Source: Sorangium aterium (GTDB taxonomy: Bacteria; Myxococcota_A; Polyangia; Polyangiales; Polyangiaceae). Taken from it: a stretch of DNA of 64,000 bases. This document shows, piece after piece, positions 18,757 to 27,500 of this stretch. Positions within the stretch are counted from its first letter, which is position 1. Each line of letters starts with the position of its first letter. The stretch spans positions 434,001 to 498,000 of the forward strand of contig NZ_JAQNDK010000004.1 of NCBI RefSeq assembly GCF_028368935.1. Reading direction: 5' to 3'. The notes beneath the pieces are model-generated. The model was not told the origin of the DNA. It did no database searches and saw nothing but the letters and a program-made list of their open reading frames with translations. The position numbers were made by a program, and so were the translations under genes.

Positions 18757-18977
18757 GCGCGCCGGCCGGCGGCCGTCCGAGGGCGCGAGTCGACCGGCCG
18801 CCGTCCGAGAGGGCAACCGGGGGCTCGCCAGGGGCGCCGACGCCGATCGTGCGGCGCCGGCGCGCGGCCCGGCGGCATGGGACGATGTCGTTCCACCCGT
18901 CGAGCCGGTCGGGTTCACGGCGGAGCGCCGTCGCTACAGCGCCATGCGTGGCTCGCCTTTCGGGCGGCGAACCGAGC

Positions 18978-20084
18978 TCACAGGCACGTGGCGTCGCAGA
19001 GTATCTCCGAGAGCGCGATGCAGCTCTCGTCCCACCCGATCGTGCAGCAGAAGCTGTCTCCATCCTCCCCGCATACGGTCTCGACGCAGCTGTTGCAGGA
19101 CGGGTCGAGCGGCTCGCCCATCTCGCAGAGGTCGTGGGCGCACCCGCAGGCCCGCCCGCAGGCGGCGGTGAGGCCGGCGACGCAGTGGGTGTCCCAGTTG
19201 CTCATGCAGCACGCCGGGTCCTCCGCGCACAGCTCGGTCACGCACGGATCGCAGCCCATGAGCAGGGGCGCGCCTTCCTCGCAGAGGTCGTGGCTGCACT
19301 CGGCCGGCGGGCACGCGCCGCAGTCGGTGGCGCACGCCTGACAGTTCTCCCTGCCGGGCTCGCACACGCCGTCACCGCAGACCGGCGGGATCGGAGGGCA
19401 CACGCCGCAGTCGGTGGCGCACGAATCGCACGTCTCGCCGGCGTCACACCGCAGGTCGCCGCACTCCGCCGCCCCGCCCGCTCCACCGCCGCCTGCGGCG
19501 CCGCCGCCGCCCGTCGAGGCGCTGCTCACCGAGCCACCGCCTGCGGCGTCGCCGCCGCCCGCCGAGGCGCTGCTCACCGAGCCACCGCCTGCGGCGTCGC
19601 CGCCGCCCGTCGAGGCGCTGCTCGTCGAGCCGCTGCTCGTCGAGCCGCCGCCGCCGGCATCGCCGCCGCCCGTCGAAGCGCTGCTCGTCGAAGCGCTGCT
19701 CGTCGAGGCGCTGCTCGTCGAGGCGCCGCCGCCGCCGGCATCGCCGCCGCCCGTCGAGGCGCTGCTCGTCGCGCCGCCTTGCCCGTCCGCTCCGCCGCCG
19801 CCTGCGGCATCGCCGCCAGCCGAGGCGCTGCTCGTCGCGCCGCCTTGCCCGCCCGCTCCGCCGCCGCCAGTGGCATCGCCGCCAGCCGAGCCGCCTTGCC
19901 CGCCCTCTCCGCCGCTGCCCGCCGATCCGCCGGCCGCACCGTGCCCGCCTTGCCCGCCGGACCCGCCGGAGCCGGACGTGCTCGCCGCGCTGCTCGGCGC
20001 GGCGCTCTCGTCGTCGCCGCAGCCGGCGATCATGAGGGTCGATGTCAGGGCGAGCAGAGCACATATCCGGAGTGAACGGTTCAT
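18978..20084 (-). CDS. Lipoprotein with long Gly/Ser/Ala repeat linker and Cys-rich C-terminal domain
   Basis: 368 residues. The signal peptide ends in the lipobox IAGC (Cys 22). Residues about 25-205 are repeats of STGGGDAAGGG/SVSSAS units. The rest (about 208-368) is rich in cysteine, with repeats such as CGDGVCEPGRENCQACATDCG followed by CPPAECSHDLCEEG, which resemble the short disulfide-bonded motifs of myxobacterial surface proteins. It is probably attached to the outer membrane with the Cys domain held away by the linker. It follows the TamA-like gene on the same strand by 58 bases and may be co-transcribed. Its function is unknown. Confidence 0.8.
   Translation of the reverse strand: MNRSLRICALLALTSTLMIAGCGDDESAAPSSAASTSGSGGSGGQGGHGAAGGSAGSGGEGGQGGSAGGDATGGGGAGGQGGATSSASAGGDAAGGGGADGQGGATSSASTGGGDAGGGGASTSSASTSSASTSSASTGGGDAGGGGSTSSGSTSSASTGGGDAAGGGSVSSASAGGGDAAGGGSVSSASTGGGGAAGGGGAGGAAECGDLRCDAGETCDSCATDCGVCPPIPPVCGDGVCEPGRENCQACATDCGACPPAECSHDLCEEGAPLLMGCDPCVTELCAEDPACCMSNWDTHCVAGLTAACGRACGCAHDLCEMGEPLDPSCNSCVETVCGEDGDSFCCTIGWDESCIALSEILCDATCL
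19486..19980. repeat. Coding tandem repeat of the lipoprotein linker
   Basis: Imperfect tandem units built from GCCGCCGCCCGTCGAGGCGC-like 15- to 54-base blocks run through this stretch, with nearly identical copies in succession (for example 19500-19560 and 19560-19620). They encode the Gly/Ser/Ala linker of the lipoprotein. Such runs readily change length by slippage, so the linker may vary between strains. Confidence 0.75.
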
Positions 20085-20142
20085 CAGGGGAGCCTCGTTA
20101 TCATCATGCGGTTGGGAGCCGCCTCGCGCGCGACGCGGCCTG

Positions 20143-23100
20143 TCAAAAGAGCCCTACGGAGAAGTGGAGTGCACCGTCGATCTCGTCCAGCTCGTCGCGC
20201 GGATCCAGGTTGAAGCCGTAGTCGAAGGCGAGGGGACCGATGGGCGTGTTCACCCGCAGGCCGGCGCCGATCCCGTAACGCAAGAGCCGCGGATCGAGGT
20301 TGACGTTCTTCGCCCTGATCCAGAGGTTGCCCGCGTCGAGGAAGAGCCCGAGCTGGAGCAGGTCGGTCAGCGGAATGCGCAGCTCGGCGCGGGGGTTCAC
20401 CATCACCGTCCCGCCGCGCGGGATATCGTCGGTCGAGACCTTCGCGTCCCCGCCCAGCGCCTTTTTCGCCTCCTCGAGCCCGTCCTCAGGATAGAGCGAC
20501 TCGGCCAGATGGGAACGGAGCGAGTCGACGCCGCCGAGGAAGAACAGGCGATCCGGGTACGTCCCGCTCTGGGCCACGAGCGGCTGAATATACCCTCCGG
20601 ACAGGCTCAGGGCGAGGGTGAGCCGCGACCGCGGCGCGAGGGGGATATACCCCGACACACGGCCCGTGAATCGCAGAAAGTGGCTCTCGGGGAAGCTCGA
20701 TTGGGTCCGGACCGAGGCGAAGGCGTCGAAGGCGTCGACGTGCTCGACGCCGCCGGAGAGGAGGAAGCCCCGGGTCGCGGCGAAGGGGGTATCCCGCGTG
20801 TCCCAGGACGCGTCGAGCCGCTGCGCCAGGGCGATCGTGTCGCCCTCGGGCATGCGCAGCTGATCGAGGATATCCCGCTTGTCGGCGCCGACCGCGCCCG
20901 GGAAGAATCCGACTTTGTTCAGCTCGGTCGACAGGGCGAGCTGCGTCGTCACGGCGCGCCGCGGGCGGTAGGTGATCGCGGGGATGATCGCCGTCTTCGT
21001 GACGCCGAAATCCAGCTGGTTGTCGCGCACGTGGATGCCCGCGAGCGACATGCTGACGAGCGGACCGAGGCCGATGTCCGGGAGCGCGACCGAGACCGCG
21101 ATGCGGCGCTCCAGCTGGTCGTCGACCTGGAGCTCCTCGTAGTGGCGGCTCGCCGCCTTGTCCACGATCATGAACTCGAACAGGTAGCTGAGCTGGACGC
21201 CCATCGTGAGGCCGATGGCGAGGCCGCCGATGTTGCGGTGTCCGTACTCGAAGGCGAGGCGCGCGCCCTCGCCGGTCGAGAACCCGATCTGCGGGTTGAG
21301 GTACTGCGGCAGCTGCTCGACCACGTGGATGACGACCCGCTTGTTCTTCTGCGGGACTTCGGGATCCTCGAGCGAGATCGACACGCTGGAGAAGGGGCCG
21401 AGCGTGGCGATGCGCTCCTCGCTCAGGCGGGCCTGCGACTGGCGGAACGGCGCGCCCTCGCGGAGCAGCACGCGGCGGAGGATCAGCTGCTCGTCGGTCC
21501 GGACGGCGCCCTTGACGACGATGCCGGTGACGAACACCCGATCTCGCTCCGAGACGATGAAGCGCGCGCGGGCGCGCGTGCGGTCGGGCGAGGGCTCGAT
21601 GGCCGTGCGGACCTCGGCGAACGCGTAGCCCAGGTCGCGGTAAGCATCCATGATGCGCAGCCGCGCGGCGTCGAGGGCCAGCGTCGAGAGGGGCTGTCCG
21701 ACCTTCAGATCGGCGAGGTCGCTGAGCCAGCGCTCGCTGAACGGCCGCGCCTCGGCGCAGAGGGCGCGGTCGCGCTCGCTCAGGCCGGTCTGGCCGCAGA
21801 AGCCCTTGTTCCCCTCGAAGGCGAGATCGTAGAGCTGGGTCTGCGGGCCGGGATGGACCGGAATGCGGAGCGTCACCTCGGGGGCGCACGCGATGTGCCG
21901 GGCGGCGTCGGGGCGGCACGTGAGGGCGGCGGGGACGGGCGGCTCGGGGAGGGGGAGCCCTTGCGCGTCGGTGAGGCACTGGGCCGTGACGCGCTCGGCG
22001 ACCGGCTCGGGGACGCAGGCGCCCGGCGGGGAGCGGCGCGAGCAGGTGGCGCGGAGCACGGAGACAGGGCCGACGACCGCGTTCAGGTAGCCCTTGCTGA
22101 AGTAGAGATCGCGGAGGTGCTTGAGGGCGCGCTCGTAGGTCTCCTGCGCGTACGTCATCGAGGGGATGAGCTCGACGGGCCGAGCCCGGCCGCCGGCGCC
22201 GCGGGTCGGGCCGAAGAGGTCCGAGATGCCTCGCGGGTCGGGCATCGAGAAGGCGTCGGCGCCGGGCAGGTCCTCCTCGAGGAAGCTCTCGATCTCGCGG
22301 CCGAGGTCGTCCGGGCCGAGGTCGCCCGTGAGGCAAGGGAAGACGCGCTTCGTGACCCGCACCTGGTCGTGCTCGCGGACGGTGAAGGTCAGGTAACGGA
22401 CCGCATCGTCGGGCTTGCCGCCCAGCGAGGGGGTGACCTCGGCGTCGAGGAAGCCGCGCGCGACGTAGAACGCGCGGAGCCGATCGGTGAGATCGTTCGT
22501 CTTCGTCTCGGTCGTCTCGCCGAGATCGAGCGCGGCCTCGAGGGCGTCGTCGTCGAAGGCGCGGTTGCCGTCGAAGACCGGGACGATGCGCGCGCCGGGC
22601 TCGAGGTAGACGTAGAGGTAGTTGTGCGGGCCGACCGCGAGCACGCGGTGGGAGACCTCGGCCTCGTGAAAGCCGCTCCGGCGGAGCAGCTCGGCCATCT
22701 CGCGGTCGGCCACGGCGAGGGCGGGCTCGTCGACGCGGGCGCCGACGCCGAGGCCGTAGCTCTGCTTGAGCGAGCCGAGCTCCCGGTCCGCGCGTGGCGC
22801 CACGACGAAGACGCGCTCGGAGACCACGCGCGGAGCGCCGGCCTCGATGTCGAGGGCGAGGACGACCTGGGAGGGCTCGTCGGTGTCGACGGCGCGGATC
22901 GTGACGGCGGTCGCGGGGTAGCCGTGAAGCGCGTAGAACGCGCGGATGCGGGGGCTGATCTCGGCCAGCGTGGCCGCGGTGATCTCGCCGCCTTCGGCGA
23001 TGCCGGCGGCCTCGAGGGTGTCCTGCCGGTCGAGCGCGCCGCCGGTGATCTGGACGGTGGCGATGCTCCTGCGGGGGACGACGACGATCCGGAGCGCGGC

Positions 23101-23550
23101 GCCGTCCGGCACGAGGTACGCCTCGGCCGACGCGCGGGCGAAGTTGCCGGAGGCGAGCAGCTCGCGCATGGCGCGGCGCGCGGCGTCGGGGCTGAGCGGC
23201 TCGCCGAGGTCGACGCTCGTGACCGGCGACACGATCTGCCATCGATCGCCCTGCGCCGTGACATCGATGCGGACGATCGGCTTGCCGACGAGCTCTCCGA
23301 GGGCCAGCGGCTGGCCGAGCGACGGCACGTCGGTGGCCTGGGTGCCGGCCTCGCCCGAGGGCACGGCCCGTGCCGAAGGCTCGACAGGGTCGAGGTTGGG
23401 CTGACCGGGGTTGAGGTTGGGCTGACCGGGGTTGAGGTTGGCCTGAGCCGGACGTGCGGACGTCGGGGCGGCGTGCGCCGGGACGGCGAGCGCGCCGAGC
23501 GGCAAAAAGCCGAGCAGAAGGGGAATGAGGGTGGAACGGAAGCGAGCCAT
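20143..23550 (-). CDS. Omp85-family outer-membrane protein, TamA/BamA-like
   Basis: 1135 residues from ATG 23550, starting with a signal peptide (MARFRSTLIPLLLGFLPLGALA). Three nine-residue-like repeats (LNPGQPN) follow, encoded by a 21-base direct repeat near 23389-23445. The middle contains several POTRA-type units (for example VDLGEPLSPDAARRAMREL, RAFYALHGYPA and LRDLYFSKGYLNAVV), and the C-terminal third is a barrel with LFFLGGVDSLRSHL, GLFLDAGNLW, GIGAGLRVNTPIGPLAFDYG and a terminal Phe. Omp85 proteins insert or secrete outer-membrane proteins. The tamB gene on the same strand 1 kb away suggests it is the TamA partner. It is larger than E. coli TamA because of extra POTRA-region sequence with cysteines. 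Confidence 0.85.
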   Translation of the reverse strand: MARFRSTLIPLLLGFLPLGALAVPAHAAPTSARPAQANLNPGQPNLNPGQPNLDPVEPSARAVPSGEAGTQATDVPSLGQPLALGELVGKPIVRIDVTAQGDRWQIVSPVTSVDLGEPLSPDAARRAMRELLASGNFARASAEAYLVPDGAALRIVVVPRRSIATVQITGGALDRQDTLEAAGIAEGGEITAATLAEISPRIRAFYALHGYPATAVTIRAVDTDEPSQVVLALDIEAGAPRVVSERVFVVAPRADRELGSLKQSYGLGVGARVDEPALAVADREMAELLRRSGFHEAEVSHRVLAVGPHNYLYVYLEPGARIVPVFDGNRAFDDDALEAALDLGETTETKTNDLTDRLRAFYVARGFLDAEVTPSLGGKPDDAVRYLTFTVREHDQVRVTKRVFPCLTGDLGPDDLGREIESFLEEDLPGADAFSMPDPRGISDLFGPTRGAGGRARPVELIPSMTYAQETYERALKHLRDLYFSKGYLNAVVGPVSVLRATCSRRSPPGACVPEPVAERVTAQCLTDAQGLPLPEPPVPAALTCRPDAARHIACAPEVTLRIPVHPGPQTQLYDLAFEGNKGFCGQTGLSERDRALCAEARPFSERWLSDLADLKVGQPLSTLALDAARLRIMDAYRDLGYAFAEVRTAIEPSPDRTRARARFIVSERDRVFVTGIVVKGAVRTDEQLILRRVLLREGAPFRQSQARLSEERIATLGPFSSVSISLEDPEVPQKNKRVVIHVVEQLPQYLNPQIGFSTGEGARLAFEYGHRNIGGLAIGLTMGVQLSYLFEFMIVDKAASRHYEELQVDDQLERRIAVSVALPDIGLGPLVSMSLAGIHVRDNQLDFGVTKTAIIPAITYRPRRAVTTQLALSTELNKVGFFPGAVGADKRDILDQLRMPEGDTIALAQRLDASWDTRDTPFAATRGFLLSGGVEHVDAFDAFASVRTQSSFPESHFLRFTGRVSGYIPLAPRSRLTLALSLSGGYIQPLVAQSGTYPDRLFFLGGVDSLRSHLAESLYPEDGLEEAKKALGGDAKVSTDDIPRGGTVMVNPRAELRIPLTDLLQLGLFLDAGNLWIRAKNVNLDPRLLRYGIGAGLRVNTPIGPLAFDYGFNLDPRDELDEIDGALHFSVGLF

Positions 23551-23732
23551 CAGGCGCGGAGCGCCGGGGGACGAAACTGAAATGAACCGGCGCCGGCGTG
23601 CACGACGGACGCAGCGTAGCCCGGTTGGGCGCTGGATGGGCAAGAGGCCGCCCCTGCGGCGCCGATGTGCGAGACGCGGGGCTCTCGGCGGGCGAAGCTC
23701 GTGCTAGCGTCGCCGCCCGTGCGAGGCACCGG

Positions 23733-24536
23733 ATGAAGGACCTGGCGATGCTCGTCGGCGCCGTGGCGCATGACGCCAAGGTGGTGACGCTGTGGGAGAG
23801 CCTGCGCGAGCACTTCCGCGAACATGGAATCCTGATTGATTTCGCGCTGTTCTCTACCTACGAGCGCCAGGTCGAGTCGCTGATCCGCGGGCACATCGAC
23901 GTGGCCTGGAACAGCGCCGTCGCGCACGTGCGGGTGAAGCGGCAGACCGAGGGGCGGTCCCGCTCGCTGGCGATGCGCGAGATCGATCGCGACTTCCACA
24001 GCAAGCTGCTCGTCCGCCGCGACGCCGCCGTCGGGGCGCTCAGCGATCTGGAGGGCAAGGCGCTCGCGGTCGGGAGCGTCGACTCGGCGCACGCGCGCAT
24101 CCTGCCGCTCCACTTCCTCCGGCAGGCGGGGGTGGCCGTGGAGAAGATCCAGCTCATGCCGTTCGAGGTGGACGTCGGCAAGCACGGCGACACCGCGACG
24201 AGCGAGGTCCAGGCGCTCGCGGCGCTGCACGAGGGCAAGGCGCAGGCGGCGGCGGTCGGGGACGCGGTGTGGCTCGCCGAGCAGGCGAACGGCCACATCG
24301 ACCTCCGCCGGGTCGACGTCCTCTGGACCACGCCGGCCTACGATTTCGCGATGTTCGACGCGCTGCCGGCGCTGCCCGAGGCGAAGGCCGAGGCGTTCCA
24401 GCGCGCGCTGCTCGGCATGACCTGGAAGAACCCGAAGCACCGGCGCATCTTCGAGCTCATGGGCCACAAGCAGTGGGTCTCCGGCCGCGACGACCGGTAC
24501 GGCGCCCTCGACGCGGCGCTCGCCGCGGCCACCTGA
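23733..24536 (+). CDS. PhnD-like periplasmic-binding-fold protein without signal peptide
   Basis: 267 residues. The fold is that of phosphate/phosphite/phosphonate-binding proteins (PhnD-like): FALFSTYERQVESLIRGHIDVAWNSAVAHV, AVGSVDSAHARILPLHFL and AAAVGDAVWL are typical. No signal peptide or lipobox is visible from ATG 23733, so it appears to be cytoplasmic. No ABC permease or ATPase gene accompanies it, so a transport role is not supported. It may sense or bind a small phosphorylated or carboxylated ligand. It lies between tamA and tamB on the opposite strand, divergent from the first and convergent with the second. Confidence 0.75.
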   Translation: MKDLAMLVGAVAHDAKVVTLWESLREHFREHGILIDFALFSTYERQVESLIRGHIDVAWNSAVAHVRVKRQTEGRSRSLAMREIDRDFHSKLLVRRDAAVGALSDLEGKALAVGSVDSAHARILPLHFLRQAGVAVEKIQLMPFEVDVGKHGDTATSEVQALAALHEGKAQAAAVGDAVWLAEQANGHIDLRRVDVLWTTPAYDFAMFDALPALPEAKAEAFQRALLGMTWKNPKHRRIFELMGHKQWVSGRDDRYGALDAALAAAT

Positions 24537-24593
24537 CGGCCGCGGCTCGGGCGCCGCGCGAGCGTCGTTCGAGCTCGATCCGCGGCTCGAGCG

Positions 24594-27500
24594 TCACTCG
24601 AACTCGAGCCGCCACCTCAGGTCGGCGCCCACGTTGCCGACCGGCGAGCTCGAGGCGTCGCTCGAGTTGTCGTACGACCCCTGGAGGCTCATCCGGTCGC
24701 TGAGCTTCACCTCGACGCCCGCGCGCACCTGGCTGCCCTGCGAGAGCCCCGTCGTCACGTTGGCGCGCACCGCGTCCGTGATGCGCTTGCCGATCGTCAC
24801 CGTCGGCTCCGGGGCGCCGTTCTTGGACGAGTAGCCGGTGCCGAAGCGGAACTCGTCGATGAGGGGGACCATCGTCTTCACCGCCTTGTCGGCGCCGGTC
24901 AGCGACGAGAGCGCCTCGAGGCCCATGGTCTCGCCGAGCGACGACACGGCGCCCTGGTTGAGCTCGGCGCGCGTCATGCCGAGCGTGAGCAGCAGGACGA
25001 TGTCCTCCTGGCTGAGCGGCGGATCGCTCGTCAGGTTGAGCTGGAGGTTGTCGGCGTCACCCTGGGCGTGCAGCTTGATGCGCCAGAGCCCGCTGGAGTT
25101 CGCGCTGCCGCCCGCGGCCGCGGCCGTCGGCGCCGCGGGCTCCGCGCCCGACGTCGCGTCCGCCGCGGCGGTGCTCGTCGACGTGTAGCGGCGGTACTCG
25201 CTCTCGGCGCGCACGTCGACCTTGGGCGCGATGCGGAACGGATCGTCGAAGCGGACGTAGCCGTCCCGGACCTCGAACTCGGTGCTCCGCAGCATGAGCT
25301 TCGAGTCGGGCAGGATGCGCAGCGTGCCGCGCGCGCCGAAGCGCTGGTTCGTGCCCGAGAGCGCGAGCCCGGGCTGCGAGACCTCGAGCCGCATGTCGGC
25401 CAGATCGTTCGAGAAGCGGAGCGGGTTCGGCGAGGCGACGGTGACGTCGAACCGGACAACGTCGTCGGCGGGGTCGTAGGTCTGCACCGCCGTCCGCTGG
25501 CGCCCCGTGAGATCGCCGAGGTCCATGCTCATCAGGATGGGGCGCGTGTAGCTGAAGGACGTGAGCGTGATCTTCCCCTCGACCCGCGGCAGGTTCTTCT
25601 CCCCCGACGCGTCGTCCTCGACGCCGGGCCGGAAGCTCGCCGTCAGGTTGGCGTTCGCGGTGAGGTTCACCCCCTCCGCGACCGGCAGCTTCACGCCGGT
25701 CGCCACGATGGAGGCCTGCGCCGTGCCGAGGGTCAGGCCGCGCACCGGCATGTGCCCCACCGCGCTCACCGTGCCCGTGCCGACCCGCGCGCTGGCCCGG
25801 GTGAGGCGCACCTGGTCGCCGCCGATCGCGATCTCCACGTCGATGTCGTCGAGCGACACCGGCAGGCCGACCACGTCGAGCTCTCCCTCCTTGAGCGTCG
25901 CCGAGCCCGTGTAGCTCAGCCCCTGGAGGGGCCCGGCGACATGGACCTCGGCCTGCACCGTGCCCCGCGCGCGCCGGATCTGCGGGATGTCGGCGCTGAG
26001 CCGCGACAGGTTGGTCGGGCTGACCCGGATCGCCACGTCGAGGTCCGGCGCCGTGAACACCCGCTTGACCTCGCCGGACGCCGTGAACGCGGCGGACAGG
26101 CGCGAGGCGGTGTGCGCCTCGAGGTGGAGCTCCGGCACCTTCAGCGTGTTGCCCGCGAGGCGGATCGGGCCGCTCGGGCTCGTGAGGTGGACCCCCTGGC
26201 CCTCTCGCTCGAGCTTGAGCGCGTCGACCGTGAGCGTGAGGGCCGCCTGCCGGAAATCGGCCAGGGGGAGCCGCTCGATGTCGAGCGACCCGGTCATCGT
26301 GCCCTTCGGCGCTACCGCGAGCGCGGCGCCCGGGATCACGTTCGCGAGCGTGCCCAGGTCGAGCGCGTCCATGCGCACGTCCCCGTCCACGATCTTGCGC
26401 CGCTGGCGCGTGACGCGGAGCCCCTTCAGCGCGACCTGCCCGCCGAACAGCGAGCCGTTCGCGACGATGGATCCGTCGGGGAGGTCGCGGTCGTACTCCG
26501 CCGGGTCGAACGGCGCGCCCTGGGGGTTGCCGCAGATCGGCGTCCTGCCGATGATCTTCGGCGCCTTGTCGTTCGGCACGATCGTGAGCTCGACCCGCGA
26601 GGGCGGCAGGCTCGCGTGCGTGCGGCGGATGCCGACGCGCGAGACGTGGACGTCCGCGAAGCCGGAGAGCCTGCTCACGGTGCCGCCCAGGCTGGCGACG
26701 ACCGACACCGAGCCGTCGAACTGCGAGGCCGCCGCCCCGAGCCCGTCGATCCGCGAGAGCGGGAGGCCGCTCGCGATGACGCTCCCCTTCAGCGCGCCGC
26801 CGTGCGCCACGGAGGCGCTCGCCAGCACCGAGCCCGTGCCCTTGCGCAGCGACGCCGAGCGGACGTCGAGCCGCATGCCGTCGGCGCCGGCGGCCTGGTC
26901 GTCCCAGATCATGTCGAGGTCGACCTCGCCCTCGTCGAAGCGCTCGTCGAGCAGCTCGATGCCGGTGAGCCGCATGCCCGCGTTCACGGCGAGGTAGCCG
27001 CCGCCGCAGCGGTCCTCGGGGCCGCCGAGCGCGAAGTGGGCGCGGGCCGTCCCGCTGGCGGTCGCCTTGTAGGCGGCGAACCGCGGATCCTTGTCGAGGC
27101 GGAGCACCTCGAGGAGGTCGCGCGCGGCGAGGTGCGGCGCCTCGCGCGTGTCGACGGTCGCGTCCACGACGACGATCCCCGACGAGCTGTCGAGCGGGCG
27201 GCCCTTGGGCAGGTTGCCGGCCGGATCGAAATCGACCTTGATCGACGGGATCCGGACGCGGCTCGCCCCGTGCCGGACCCGCGCGTTCTCGAGCGTCAGG
27301 GCGAGCGGCTCGAACGCGACCGGCGAGGGCTCGAGGTCGCCGATGGGGAAGCCGCCGAACACGAATTTCTCGATGCCGACCTCGCCTGTGAGCAACGGGC
27401 GCGCGTACGAGCCGTGCATCGCGGCCTTCAGCGTGGCGACGCCGGCGAGCTCGAGCGCCGCGAGCGGGGAGACCTCGGCGAGGTCCACGCGCGAGCCCGG

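Noticed and set aside
18767-18803. Terminator behind trpA
   Set aside because: The nine-base inverted repeat is real, but it has no following T-run and lies in sequence rich in CCGGCC, where such pairs are common.
19414-23580. A 1388-codon open frame on the plus strand opposite the lipoprotein and TamA genes
   Set aside because: It is antisense to two genes with clear family motifs; long antisense frames are expected at this GC content, and its translation has no recognisable domain.
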